A DNA stretch of 64,000 bases from Gimesia aquarii. Its GTDB lineage: Bacteria; Planctomycetota; Planctomycetia; Planctomycetales; Planctomycetaceae. The stretch is taken from positions 4,976,334 to 5,040,333 of the forward strand of contig NZ_CP037422.1 of assembly GCF_007748175.1 (NCBI RefSeq), in the 5' to 3' direction. The position numbers and the translations under genes are program-made. Under the pieces are notes generated by a model. The model was given only the letters and a program-made list of their open reading frames with translations. It was not told where the DNA came from and ran no database searches. Shown in pieces: positions 26,943 to 36,194 of the stretch (position 1 is the stretch's first letter; each line of letters opens with the position of its first letter).

Positions 26943-27779
26943 ATGGCTGAAATTACAGCTGCAGCCGTGAAAGCATTACGTGAGATTACTGATTTGCCCA
27001 TGATGGCTTGTAAGAAGGCGTTGCAGGCAGCCGAAGGCGACCAGGAAAAAGCGATTGAAATTTTGCGTGAAGAAGCGGGTAAAATTCAGCTAAAACGTAG
27101 TGGAAATGACACGACAGAAGGTCGGGTTACTGTTCTTTCCAGTGAAGATGGGTCTCAGACCGTAATGCTGGAAGTTGTCTGTGAATCTGCTCCTGTGGCG
27201 GGAGGAGAAGACTTAGTCAATTTTTCGAATGCTTGTGCTAACCAGCTGCTCGCAAATCCTAATGTCAACTCGGTCGAAGAGCTGATGACGTTACCATCTG
27301 AAAAATCACCTGGAAAAACATTGAATGATGATTTCATGGATATGCTCAACAAAATCCGTGAAAAAATTGTCGTTTCTCGTATTGCTCGTTCTGAAGGTCC
27401 GACAGGTGGCTACGTTCATCACGATGGCAAAACAGGAGTCTTGTTTCAGGCATCCGGAGAAACAGCTGATGATGATTTGTTACGAGGAGTTGCAATGCAT
27501 ATTGCCGCCTTAAAACCAGTTGCCGTTAATGAAAACGAATTAGATTCAGCATTGGTTCAAGCAGAACGAGATAGGTTGGTTGCCGAAGCCAAAGCAACCG
27601 GCAAACCAGATAATATCATTGACAAAATTGTTGATGGTCGTATGAAAACATTTTTTGTTGAACAAGGGGTATTGGTTTATCAGCCTTATGCAGTTGATGA
27701 TTCAAAAACAGTCGGTCAGGCTTTAGCTGAAAAAGGGCTGGAGGCTGTTTCGTTTACTCGTTCAAGCATCGGCGATTAG
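26943..27779 (+). CDS. tsf: Translation elongation factor Ts
   Basis: A 278-aa EF-Ts, the nucleotide exchange factor for EF-Tu. The N-terminal UBA-like module carries VKALREITDLPMMACKKAL and the dimerisation core follows, with YVHHDGKTGVLFQ and the C-terminal module FFVEQGVLVYQPY. The start at 26943 is supported by AAGGAG upstream and the family N-terminus. About 150 nt separates it from rpsB; an intrinsic terminator follows the stop. Confidence 0.96.
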   Translation: MAEITAAAVKALREITDLPMMACKKALQAAEGDQEKAIEILREEAGKIQLKRSGNDTTEGRVTVLSSEDGSQTVMLEVVCESAPVAGGEDLVNFSNACANQLLANPNVNSVEELMTLPSEKSPGKTLNDDFMDMLNKIREKIVVSRIARSEGPTGGYVHHDGKTGVLFQASGETADDDLLRGVAMHIAALKPVAVNENELDSALVQAERDRLVAEAKATGKPDNIIDKIVDGRMKTFFVEQGVLVYQPYAVDDSKTVGQALAEKGLEAVSFTRSSIGD

Positions 27780-27796
27780 TCTTATGAAAACAGAGG

Positions 27797-27830
27797 ACGC
27801 ATGTGTGTTGATATCGCGCATGCGTTTTTT
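27797..27830 (+). terminator. Intrinsic terminator between tsf and pyrH
   Basis: Stem ACGCATG (27797-27803) with CATGCGT (27819-27825), closed by T6 (27825-27830). It lies 17 nt past the tsf stop and separates rpsB-tsf from pyrH. Confidence 0.85.
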
Positions 27831-27893
27831 ATATTTACAATGTAATAATTTTTGTGCTGACATTAAATTCTACAAACCATGAGGATTCCACGG

Positions 27894-28661
27894 ATGACTG
27901 ATTCTCCCGCTCCTTTAATTAAGCCTGCTTATAAGCGTGTTCTGCTCAAGCTGAGTGGTGAAGTATTCTGCCGCGATGGAGAAGGTGGAATTAGTATGTC
28001 TGAACTGGAGTCGATTTCTGCTCAAATTAAACGACTCGTTGATTCAGGAGTCGAATTGGCGATTGTCTGTGGTGGTGGAAACATTCTGAGAGGTAAACAG
28101 TTTTCTTCTTCAAGTGTCGCCAGTAATCCAGCAACAGCTCACTATATGGGGATGTTGGCTACAGTGATTAACGGTTTGGCATTACAAGATGCGTTAGAAA
28201 TGGCAGGCGTGCCCACACGTTTACAAACAGCGATTCGAATGGAAGGTGTGGCAGAACCATTTATCAGGAGACGCTGCATTCGTCATCTGGAAAAAGGTCG
28301 TGTTGTCATTCTGGCAGCGGGAACAGGTAGTCCTTTTGTAACAACTGACACAGCGGCTGCTTTACGCTCCCGTGAGATTGACGCAGATATTCTCTTAAAG
28401 GCAACCAAAGTAGATGGCATCTATTCAGATGATCCGGAGAAAAATCCGCATGCAGTTCGCTTTTCAGAGATCAGTTATCAGGATGTGCTGCATAAGAATC
28501 TCCAGGTAATGGATGCTCAGGCCTTACATCATTGTATGGAACACGGCATTCCCATTTTGGTTTTTAACTTCCGTAAAGTGGGAAACATCGAAAAAGCGGT
28601 AGGCGGCGAGAATATTGGAACGCGTGTACTACCTACTGAGGAATCCCGGACTGAAGGGTAA
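27894..28661 (+). CDS. pyrH: UMP kinase
   Basis: A 255-aa bacterial UMP kinase, phosphorylating UMP to UDP for nucleotide and cell-wall sugar synthesis. Motifs: [81 protein letters not shown] and [16 protein letters not shown]. The start at 27894 is supported by GAGGA eight bases upstream; an ATG 15 bases earlier overlaps that site. The frr gene that usually follows pyrH is absent; a minus-strand methyltransferase comes next. Confidence 0.96.
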   Translation: MTDSPAPLIKPAYKRVLLKLSGEVFCRDGEGGISMSELESISAQIKRLVDSGVELAIVCGGGNILRGKQFSSSSVASNPATAHYMGMLATVINGLALQDALEMAGVPTRLQTAIRMEGVAEPFIRRRCIRHLEKGRVVILAAGTGSPFVTTDTAAALRSREIDADILLKATKVDGIYSDDPEKNPHAVRFSEISYQDVLHKNLQVMDAQALHHCMEHGIPILVFNFRKVGNIEKAVGGENIGTRVLPTEESRTEG

Positions 28662-28734
28662 TTGGAGTCTCCGGATCGGAATGATGTTTTGGATCGCTTC
28701 TACAGAAATACTAAAATGTTCTAAGAATCTATGC

Positions 28735-29514
28735 TTATTTCTTGCGTAAGATAAATACGACATCTTCTGTTTGCGCGTCAAGTTCAATGACAAAGTCCAT
28801 TTCGTACATAAAGTCATAAAGCTCGACTAATTCTAGCTCAGGTACTTTCGAGAGCAATGCTTTGAATTGTGGTGCCGTGTAAGTTCTGTAGTCCATCGTA
28901 TCAAATAGTTGAAATTGACGAGTTGGTGTATAAACATCAAACGTCATTTCGAGATGCTCGTTTCTTTTCTTGAGATCGGTCTCAATCGATTGCATATGTG
29001 AATTAATCGAAAGATTGCCTCTGCGTGCTGACCAGCTTTCACTTTGCATTGGTTCACCCACAGTCGGGGTTAGGTGGATTCCCAAAATATAAAGTCCGCC
29101 GGGTGAAAGTGCATCAGCCACACATTTCAAATGATTCTCTGCGGCAGTTTCTGAAGGAAGATGTCGAAAACTGTTGATGGTATTAAAGGCAGCGTCAACC
29201 GGCTTTCTTAATTTGAAATCTGCCATATCTCCCAGTACGGCAGAACGAGGAAAACCAGACCGTTCTAAGCGATCGTTGCAGTATTTAATGGCATGTTCAT
29301 TCAGGTCATTTCCGGCGACTTTAAAGCCCGCTTGCGCAAGCTTTATCAGCAAACGCCCAGTGCCACAGGCGGGTTCGAATACTTTTTTTACTTTTCTCGT
29401 AGCATGTTTTTCAAAACAGTTTTGTAAGAAATCAAATTCAGCTTTCCAATCATCACCAAAAATTAAGTCATAGTATTTTGGATAGTCATAAAGATGTCCT
29501 TTGATGGTTTCCAT
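28735..29514 (-). CDS. SAM-dependent methyltransferase, class I
   Basis: A 259-aa methyltransferase. Motif I is VFEPACGTGRLLIKLAQAG, followed by VAGNDLNEHAIKYC, then AVLGDMADF and AAFNTINSFRHL. The C-terminal half is beta-rich (TFDVYTPTRQFQLFDTMDYR), as in the family of small-molecule methyltransferases with a Methyltransf_25 domain. Substrate unknown. It converges on pyrH and stands alone, with a terminator for the next minus-strand gene upstream. Confidence 0.8.
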   Translation of the reverse strand: METIKGHLYDYPKYYDLIFGDDWKAEFDFLQNCFEKHATRKVKKVFEPACGTGRLLIKLAQAGFKVAGNDLNEHAIKYCNDRLERSGFPRSAVLGDMADFKLRKPVDAAFNTINSFRHLPSETAAENHLKCVADALSPGGLYILGIHLTPTVGEPMQSESWSARRGNLSINSHMQSIETDLKKRNEHLEMTFDVYTPTRQFQLFDTMDYRTYTAPQFKALLSKVPELELVELYDFMYEMDFVIELDAQTEDVVFILRKK

Positions 29515-29606
29515 AATTCTTTCTAACTAATCTGCACAGGACTTCATTGAGATGTTTATAGAACAAAGAGATTTGAATGCACCAGGCTTTTAGAAATGAA
29601 TCTAAC

Positions 29607-29643
29607 AAAAAAACCTTGAGCAGATGTTATAGCCTGCTCAAGG
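29607..29643 (-). terminator. Intrinsic terminator after the 152-aa membrane protein gene
   Basis: A 10-bp stem, CCTTGAGCAG (29614-29623) with CTGCTCAAGG (29634-29643), is followed on the minus strand by seven T (29613-29607). It lies 45 nt past the stop of the minus-strand gene. Confidence 0.88.
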
Positions 29644-29687
29644 CCGATGTTCAACTAGAAATGAATGATCAAAGTGATTCGAGTTAC

Positions 29688-30146
29688 TTAGAGTGATGAA
29701 CTTTTTTGATCTGATTCTTGGACAAGATCACCAGGACCGTGAACGTAGTCTACCGAGGGATCGTTTCCCAGTCCGAGATAAACAGAAATGGAATAGTTTT
29801 TAAAGAACCCTTTCCAGGTGTATTCTTTCATTTGTTTACACATATTTGTGTATTTATCAGCGGGACGGGTTCGAACAACAGGAGATCCTACAATGTATTT
29901 GTCGATGTCCGAAATACGCAAATCTTCGTTGATTTCCAGTTTTTCGTTTTGTGCACTTTGCAGCGCAATTCCTGTTTCATTGGCATGAGTTTGGGCATAA
30001 AAATCAACCATTGCCAGACAGAGAACGATGAGTCCTAACGTCCAAACTGTGATTTTAATTCCTGTTTGATAATAGTTTGTTGTTAAAAATTTGCTTGAAG
30101 GATAGCCGGAACGCGCTTCAGGAGCGTCGAATGAAATAGTAGACAT
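29688..30146 (-). CDS. Conserved-looking single-pass membrane protein, unknown
   Basis: A 152-aa protein I do not recognise. An N-terminal cytoplasmic stretch (1-28) is followed by one membrane helix (about 30-50, ITVWTLGLIVLCLAMVDFYA) and an extracytoplasmic part with two Cys-Lys-containing segments (MCKQMKEYTWKGFFKNYSISVYLGLG). AAAGGCTC lies 7-14 nt ahead of the start. The gene is monocistronic with its own strong terminator. No functional call. Confidence 0.65.
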   Translation of the reverse strand: MSTISFDAPEARSGYPSSKFLTTNYYQTGIKITVWTLGLIVLCLAMVDFYAQTHANETGIALQSAQNEKLEINEDLRISDIDKYIVGSPVVRTRPADKYTNMCKQMKEYTWKGFFKNYSISVYLGLGNDPSVDYVHGPGDLVQESDQKSSSL

Positions 30147-30457
30147 TTTTGAGCCTTTCTAAATATCCTACTAAAGGTGGGTGTAGGCATGGGGTGGGAA
30201 ATCAAGGCATTTCAATTTGATTTAGGTTGGTTTATGAAAGCAGGTGAATACTACCTCCTGTTGGTTAATTTAACGATGTCAACGAGTTAATTTTTGGTGA
30301 TTGACCTGACTTTTCGAATTACAATTCAGCTGATAAGGCCATTGAATAAGAAAGTAGGCTGACTGTCATTCTATGTTATGAGAATCGATAAGGGCTTGGC
30401 AAGTCATATTTAAGAAATTGCATATGATGTGTGGTCATATGGTTACATGTTTTGTCA
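30147..30457. other. Intergenic region between two unknown minus-strand genes
   Basis: 311 nt without a supported gene. It holds the promoter of the 152-aa membrane protein and the 3' end of the next gene. An inverted repeat CATATGA-N7-TCATATG at 30421-30441 lies near the end of the 287-aa gene; too short and without a T tract to call a terminator. Confidence 0.4.
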
Positions 30458-31321
30458 TTATCCCATTTCGTCATCGTCAAGTTTTACCTCTTTGATGATA
30501 AATTGATTCAAGTCAAATTCACCTTTTAGTTCTGAATCAATCAACTGCAGCCTCATTTCAATCTTATGTAATCGTGCTTCTAAAGCAGGATGGAATATTG
30601 GTTTATCTGGTTTTGCCAGGGGCCTGGGAACTTCTGGATATCCCAATTGCCGTTGGAGTGCCGCGAACATATATAAGGGATCACGGTTATGATTGGCTTT
30701 CGCAATTCGACCATCTTGTTTTGTGAATAAAACAGGAAATTGAGGTACAAAGTTCTCATTTCCCGGAAGTCTTTGTTGTTCATCGACAAAATGCTGAGAG
30801 CGAAGATACAGTAAGTCAGCGAAGTCGATGGATCCCAGTTGTATCTTGAGTTTTCGAATCCATTTTGACCAGTCATCATCATATATCGTGTCTTTTGAAA
30901 TGGCATCTAATCCAGCCTGATATCCCAATCTGTTGCGGGCAATACATTCAAATTGGTAAATAAAGAGCCCGGAACTGCTGGGCGACTCTGATCGATATTC
31001 CGCTTCGCGTTCCAGAATTTTTAAACCCGTTTTCTGATCGAATTTTGATTTATCATCTTCCGCGTTTTTCAAAATGAAGGTTTGGAATGGGGTGAAATAA
31101 TGAGATAGTTTTTCCATTCCATCTGAAATTCTGCCTGTCAAAAGCAGCTCACCCTTCAGAAAATCGATTGCCATTGGTAGTTTTGTTGTGGCAAGTATTT
31201 CCTCATAGATCGTAGCAAGAACAACCTGTGAAGGAATGGCGTCTTCCAAACGCTCACGATAGTTTTTGAAGAAGTAAGCTTGTTCAATGTATTCTTCACG
31301 ATCAAGGGGCAAATGCTTCAT
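30458..31321 (-). CDS. Unrecognised cytoplasmic protein
   Basis: A 287-aa soluble protein without signal peptide or membrane segments. It is predominantly helical by eye, with an N-terminal half of helices (YEEILATTKLPMAIDFLKGELLL) and an amphipathic C-terminal helix (ARLHKIEMRLQLIDSELKG) ahead of an acidic tail. No enzyme motif is apparent. It follows ruvX at 86 nt on the same strand and may be the last gene of that run. Function unknown. Confidence 0.65.
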   Translation of the reverse strand: MKHLPLDREEYIEQAYFFKNYRERLEDAIPSQVVLATIYEEILATTKLPMAIDFLKGELLLTGRISDGMEKLSHYFTPFQTFILKNAEDDKSKFDQKTGLKILEREAEYRSESPSSSGLFIYQFECIARNRLGYQAGLDAISKDTIYDDDWSKWIRKLKIQLGSIDFADLLYLRSQHFVDEQQRLPGNENFVPQFPVLFTKQDGRIAKANHNRDPLYMFAALQRQLGYPEVPRPLAKPDKPIFHPALEARLHKIEMRLQLIDSELKGEFDLNQFIIKEVKLDDDEMG

Positions 31322-31407
31322 TGATTCTCGTTCGAAATCATTTAGTTCTGAAATTCAGTAAAAGATATAGCATTAAACTATTATACAGAATTGGCACCAA
31401 AATCGAT

Positions 31408-31896
31408 TTAAAAAGATTTGGGAATTTGGTTTCTGTCTGAACTCTCAAGGAAGGACTGTAGAATTATCTGAGCTGCCAGCTTATCGAGATACGCCTTTCG
31501 CTTATTACGACTGACATTGACATTTACTAAGAACTCTTCGGCTGTTGCTGACGAAAACCGTTCGTCCCAGAAACGGACTGGGATTTGGGCGAATTGACTG
31601 ATCCAGTTGCCGAATTGGCGGGCTTCTTTTGCTTTTTGTCCTTCATCGCCACTCATATGAACGGGCAAGCCGACCACTAAGCCTTTGCATTGATATTCAT
31701 GGATTATTTTTGTGAAGAAGCTTTCGTCTTTTTCTTTTGACTGTCTCGTATAATTTTCTAATGGACTGGCGATGTTTTGTTCAAACGTGGAGATCGCGAC
31801 GCCAACACGTTTTGTTCCATAGTCTAGACCAAGTAAGCGGCCTTCAGAAGGAAATTCATTATCTGGTGGTTCCAGGTTTTCAGAGGAATCGTTCAT
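31408..31896 (-). CDS. ruvX: RuvX/YqgF family Holliday-junction resolvase-like protein
   Basis: A 162-aa RNase H-fold protein (YqgF/RuvX), implicated in 16S rRNA 5' end processing and as a putative Holliday-junction resolvase. Motifs: RLLGLDYGTKRVGVAIS with the catalytic Asp, KGLVVGLPVHMSGDEG, and RFWDERFSSATAEEFL. Length is usual. I take the ATG at 31896, which has AAGGA well placed; a GTG six bases earlier is possible. The start lies inside the end of the upstream sugar nucleotidyltransferase gene (about 17-bp overlap), implying coupled translation. Confidence 0.9.
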   Translation of the reverse strand: MNDSSENLEPPDNEFPSEGRLLGLDYGTKRVGVAISTFEQNIASPLENYTRQSKEKDESFFTKIIHEYQCKGLVVGLPVHMSGDEGQKAKEARQFGNWISQFAQIPVRFWDERFSSATAEEFLVNVNVSRNKRKAYLDKLAAQIILQSFLESSDRNQIPKSF

Positions 31897-32959
31897 AGCC
31901 ACGTTCCTTGAGCAGGTTTACCAGTTTTTTTATGGCAGACTCGTCCTTTTTGGGGGCCATTAATGTGGCGTCGGGAGTGTGTACGATTAAGAAATTTTCC
32001 ACACCGATAGTAGCGATCAGGTGATCTTCTGTTGTACGAATAATGTTGTTAGAGGTATCGATACCACAATGCAGCCCAATGATTGTGTTTCCATCAGAAT
32101 CGGCCGGATAATATTTCTGCAAATTAATCCAGTTTCCCACATCATCCCATTCAAAATCAGCTTGAATGACTGCGACGTTGTCTTTTGATTTCTCCAGGAT
32201 TGCGTAATCAATGGACTCCGATTTCATTGCGGGAAAGTTTTGATTCAGAATGTCTTCATAATGTGGAGTCTGAATGGCATCCGAGATGAGCATTAAGTGC
32301 TTATGCATTTCCGGTTCAAAGCGAGCGAAAGACTCGAGTATCGCTTGCGCTTTCCAGACAAAGATCCCACAGTTCCAAAGGTGGTTTCCCTCATCCCAAT
32401 AACGCTGTGCCGTTTGGGGATCTGGTTTTTCTTTGAATTCCTGTACTTGATAGCCATTCAGCTTTAGGGGTTCTATAGGTGGACCACATTGGATATATCC
32501 ATAGCCTGTCGCAGGGTGAGTCGGGGGAACACCAATTAATACCAGGGTGTCAGGTTTTGCTTCTATGAGAGTGGTTGCCAGCTTAATCGTACTGTGAAAT
32601 CCAGATTCTGGTTGGATAATCTGATCTGAAGAGGCAACCAGCATGATTGCTTCTGGATCTTGTTTCAATAAATGAATCGCCGCCAGTCCGATGCAAGGCG
32701 CAGTATTCCTTGGTACTGGTTCGATCAGAATCTGCTCTGGAGGGATCTTGGGAAGTTGATTTTGGATTTCCTCAGCCAGAACTCTATTCGTAGCAATCCA
32801 GGTATGTTGATCATCTGTCAGATGGTTGCACCGTTCGGTAGTTGCTTGAATCATTGTGCGATCCCCTACCAACTTGAGTAGTTGCTTGGGCATGGTGTTT
32901 CGGCTTTGCGGCCAGAAACGTGTGCCGCTCCCACCCGCCATAACAACAGTGTGGAGCAT
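31880..32959 (-). CDS. Mannose-1-phosphate guanylyltransferase
   Basis: A 359-aa nucleotidyltransferase that makes GDP-mannose from mannose-1-phosphate and GTP. The signature HTVVMAGGSGTRFWPQSRN and the PKQLLKLVGDRTM block begin the protein. EPVPRNTAPCIGLAA, GYGYIQ, FKEKPD, WNCGIFVWKAQ, SIDYAILEKS and DFEWDDVGNW complete the family pattern. It is the short, ManC-like form without the isomerase domain. GDP-mannose supplies capsule, LPS and glycans. It overlaps ruvX downstream and follows the UDP-sugar pyrophosphorylase by 79 nt. Confidence 0.9.
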   Translation of the reverse strand: MLHTVVMAGGSGTRFWPQSRNTMPKQLLKLVGDRTMIQATTERCNHLTDDQHTWIATNRVLAEEIQNQLPKIPPEQILIEPVPRNTAPCIGLAAIHLLKQDPEAIMLVASSDQIIQPESGFHSTIKLATTLIEAKPDTLVLIGVPPTHPATGYGYIQCGPPIEPLKLNGYQVQEFKEKPDPQTAQRYWDEGNHLWNCGIFVWKAQAILESFARFEPEMHKHLMLISDAIQTPHYEDILNQNFPAMKSESIDYAILEKSKDNVAVIQADFEWDDVGNWINLQKYYPADSDGNTIIGLHCGIDTSNNIIRTTEDHLIATIGVENFLIVHTPDATLMAPKKDESAIKKLVNLLKERGYERFL

Positions 32960-33038
32960 AATGTTAATTCTCCGCCTTAGAGTTGAGATTCACGTGATGA
33001 GAGGAACTAAACTGATACTTTTCAAGAGAGACAATGTC

Positions 33039-34460
33039 TTATTCTCCTAAATAGATGGGGCCTTTAAAAACTGTATCCGATGAGATTTTTGATTTTAATT
33101 CGCTTTCGTCCAGTGCGACCAGTGGGCTGATTTCAATAGGTGTGTTTGCGGGAACGTCCACACCGCAGGATTTTAACCACTGTGTATAAATCTGGCAAAG
33201 CGCTGCTTGAGCCGTTTCTGGTGAATCTGCCCCTTCTGCATTTTTGAGAGGGTTAAATTCACGCTGACGGTCAATTTCATAAACGAGTACAGTTTCAGCT
33301 ACAGGCAGGACATCAAAAATAAAGCGTTCAAATTTGATCGCGTTGGGATCTGTGGGGAAAATTTGATTACCTGTTGAATCAAGGAACGGGACTTTTTTAT
33401 GGGCCAGATGGAACGGGAGCAGGTCATCATTGTTGGCGATTTGTTCCAGAAATGAACGGTTGAAAATATGGATGGCAGTGCTGCCCGCCCAATGCAATAA
33501 ATTGTTTTCCTTGTCTTTCATTTCGGCGATGTGTGCAGGAAGATCGCTATACTCGATGATTTGAGTTTTTTGGTCTACGTCACAGACGATCCCCATTTTT
33601 TCGTCGGCAGTTCGTTTGGCAACAACCTTCACGGAAACATCCGCTTGATGTCGTAGATGGTATCCCAGAAATTCCGGGTCGCAGACAATGGCTGTCGGAT
33701 TGTCAACCTGATGATAATAGAGGTATTCAATTCCCTTATTTCGCATCACTTCAAACAGTCCAGAACTTCTGAGTGCTGCCAGAGTACCACCATGGCCATC
33801 CGGGCTGACTGCTATCCGATGCTTTTCTTCCAATAAAATCTGACCTGAGTCAGCGTCGACTGCTGGCATGGTTCCCTGCTTAAAGAAGTAAAGATCGTCT
33901 GCTGGCAGGCCAAAGTTCTGATGTGCTTTGAAGTAGGCAACTGTTTCTGCATGTGTGGCATCACTGGTCATGATGAAATAGCAAATGGACTTTCCCGCTT
34001 TACGGGATCTGGCGATTAATTGTTCTACCAGCATTTGGAAGAGGGAAGTTTGTTTGACCGGACCAATGGGGTACATGCCTTTAGGATGACTAAAACCGAG
34101 ACGTGAGCCTTGTCCTCCTGCAACTAAAATGGCACCGACTTTACCTTCTGTAAGCAATTGCTCGCCCGCCTCGACTGCCTGTGAAGTTTCGTTTTCTGCC
34201 TGGATGCGATCTTCTAAACGAATCAACGTTGCGGGACGAGTCGCACGTTCTGCCTTCTCAGCTGACGATTCTCCCTGCATTTGGGAATTGGTTGGGGAAT
34301 AGAGACCTTTTATTTGCTCAAAGTTGATCGATTCAATGTGTGATGCTAATTCACTCTGCTGGGCTGCATTCAATTCATTCCACCATTGCAGCAGATGTGT
34401 TTGTTGATTTGGTTTCAAGATTTTTAAAAGTTTCGCTGAATTAGATATGGGAGTTGTCAT
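33039..34460 (-). CDS. Eukaryotic-type UDP-sugar pyrophosphorylase (UAP/UDPGP family)
   Basis: A 473-aa UTP-dependent sugar-1-phosphate uridylyltransferase of the UDPGP/UAP fold, more like eukaryotic UDP-GlcNAc pyrophosphorylase than bacterial GlmU. The nucleotide loop is LVAGGQGSRLGFSHPKG (112-128), followed by FIMTSDATH, FKQGTMPAV, SPDGHGGTL, YYHQVDNPT, KVVAKRTADEKMG and IEYSDLP. An N-terminal helical extension of about 100 aa is also typical of UAP. Likely product UDP-GlcNAc or UDP-GalNAc; UDP-glucose is possible. Same-strand neighbours are ilvD-like upstream and the GDP-mannose gene downstream, a likely operon. Confidence 0.85.
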   Translation of the reverse strand: MTTPISNSAKLLKILKPNQQTHLLQWWNELNAAQQSELASHIESINFEQIKGLYSPTNSQMQGESSAEKAERATRPATLIRLEDRIQAENETSQAVEAGEQLLTEGKVGAILVAGGQGSRLGFSHPKGMYPIGPVKQTSLFQMLVEQLIARSRKAGKSICYFIMTSDATHAETVAYFKAHQNFGLPADDLYFFKQGTMPAVDADSGQILLEEKHRIAVSPDGHGGTLAALRSSGLFEVMRNKGIEYLYYHQVDNPTAIVCDPEFLGYHLRHQADVSVKVVAKRTADEKMGIVCDVDQKTQIIEYSDLPAHIAEMKDKENNLLHWAGSTAIHIFNRSFLEQIANNDDLLPFHLAHKKVPFLDSTGNQIFPTDPNAIKFERFIFDVLPVAETVLVYEIDRQREFNPLKNAEGADSPETAQAALCQIYTQWLKSCGVDVPANTPIEISPLVALDESELKSKISSDTVFKGPIYLGE

Positions 34461-34502
34461 CTTATTATGTTGTTCCTCTGATTTCAGTTTGAGGCTTCTT
34501 TC

Positions 34503-36194
34503 TCATTCACATGTTTGGATTAACGCTTTACTCACACATCCGTGGTGAGCCTGTGACACTGTCGCTGCGAAATCAGCCAGATAACCTCTCGAATGAACTA
34601 CAGGAGCCAAAGACCAGTTGTCCCGACGTTGTTGTAATTCCGAGTCACTGACTTCCAATTGGATTTGTCCTTTTAAAAGATCAAACGAAATGGGATCTCC
34701 ATCTTGAACAAGACCGATAGGCCCACCGACGGCTGCTTCAGGAGAGCAGTGCACACCGATAGCACCATGCGAAACACCTGAGACACGCGTATCAGAAATA
34801 AAGGCCACTTTACCATCCAGTTCCGGAACGGCAAGAGCGGAAGTGGCAACAAGAACTTCGGGCATGCCCGAAGCGACGGGGCCCAGATTTCTTAACACAA
34901 TAATATTTCCCGGTTTGATTTTCTTTGCTTCGACTGCTTCAACAACAGCTTTTGCATCATTAAAACAGCAGGCAGTGCCGCTGAAATGAGATTCTTGCAT
35001 ACTGGAAACTTTAAAAACAATGCCACCGGGAGCGAGATTACCAAAACAAACTTGAATATCGGCATAATCTTTAAACGGCTGGCCGAGCGGGGCAATCAGT
35101 TCCTGATCTGGGATGACATCCTCAATTCCTGACAGGTTTTCTGTTAGCGTTTTTCCAGTGACTGTTAAGCAGTTTCCATTAATGATTCCTGCTTTCAGAA
35201 GATGTTTTAATAGAACTGGAGTGCCGCCCAGATGATGGAGATCGACCATTGTTTTTTTTCCGCGAGGTGCAAAATTACAATAGACGGGAGTTTTTCTCAA
35301 TATTTCCTGAACGTCTTGCAAATGAAAGTCGACTTTTGCTTCTCTTGCCAAAGCCAACAAATGCAGAATGCCGTTGGTTGATCCACCGACAGCGGCGATG
35401 GTTGCTGCTGCATTCTCAAAGGCTTTTCGAGTGAGAATATCCCGAGGGCGAATATTTCGTTCTAGCAGATTCTTTACTGCAGAGGCGACATTCTGGCACT
35501 CGCTTTTTTTGGCATCATCAATGGCAGGGATTGAACTGCTAAAAGGCAACATCAGTCCTATCGCTTCCAATGCGATGCCCCAGGTATTGAAAGATGCGGC
35601 AATTCCACAACCGCCTGGTCCCGGGCAGGCGGTTTTCAGGATCTGATCGGCTTCCGATTGTTCCATCGCACCGACGGCGGCAGAAGCTTGTGAATCGTAG
35701 ACATCCAAAATGGAGATATCTTGTCCTTTATGGCAGCCGGGCATGATACTACCGCCGCTGACCACTAAGCCTGGGTAATTGAGTCGTGCCAGCGCCATAG
35801 CAAAACCAGGACCATTTTTATCACAGTGGTGAAGGCCTATCAAGGCATCATAAGAGTGAGCACTCACAACACATTCGGCTGCATTGGCGATCATATTTCG
35901 CGAGGGAAGACTCGCATTACCTCCTTCTTGACCTTGCGTGATATTATCACTGACTGCGGGAACTCCAAAAGGTAAGCCGATCATGGAAGTGGTTTTGCAG
36001 CCTCTGGCAATTTCTTTTGCTAAGTCGTATGCATGGACATTACAGAGGTTTCCATCCAGCAATGGCACGCCAATTCCGATCTGCGCTTTGTTAAAATCCT
36101 CATCAGAAAAGCCAAGACCGTAATAAAAGGCAGTCACCCCGCGCTGCCAACCATGAGTCAAATTTTGGCTATTCCAATTTAATGCCTGTGCCAT
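34503..36194 (-). CDS. ilvD: IlvD/Edd-family dehydratase (dihydroxy-acid dehydratase)
   Basis: A 563-aa dehydratase. In branched-chain amino acid synthesis IlvD converts dihydroxy acids to 2-keto acids using a [2Fe-2S] cluster. Three cluster cysteines are in place: C51 in GNLCNVH, C124 in HHCDKNGPG, and C196 in CPGPGGCG. VGGSTNGILHLLALA, SGTACCFNDAKAV, RNLGPVASGMPEVL, SDTRVSGVSHGAIG and HCSPEAAVGGPIG are also family blocks. The N-terminal substrate region differs from typical IlvD (LDGNLCN instead of WNxCN, and HHCDKNG instead of SCDKTTPG), so a sugar-acid dehydratase is possible. It heads a minus-strand run with nucleotide-sugar genes. Confidence 0.78.
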   Translation of the reverse strand: MAQALNWNSQNLTHGWQRGVTAFYYGLGFSDEDFNKAQIGIGVPLLDGNLCNVHAYDLAKEIARGCKTTSMIGLPFGVPAVSDNITQGQEGGNASLPSRNMIANAAECVVSAHSYDALIGLHHCDKNGPGFAMALARLNYPGLVVSGGSIMPGCHKGQDISILDVYDSQASAAVGAMEQSEADQILKTACPGPGGCGIAASFNTWGIALEAIGLMLPFSSSIPAIDDAKKSECQNVASAVKNLLERNIRPRDILTRKAFENAAATIAAVGGSTNGILHLLALAREAKVDFHLQDVQEILRKTPVYCNFAPRGKKTMVDLHHLGGTPVLLKHLLKAGIINGNCLTVTGKTLTENLSGIEDVIPDQELIAPLGQPFKDYADIQVCFGNLAPGGIVFKVSSMQESHFSGTACCFNDAKAVVEAVEAKKIKPGNIIVLRNLGPVASGMPEVLVATSALAVPELDGKVAFISDTRVSGVSHGAIGVHCSPEAAVGGPIGLVQDGDPISFDLLKGQIQLEVSDSELQQRRDNWSLAPVVHSRGYLADFAATVSQAHHGCVSKALIQTCE

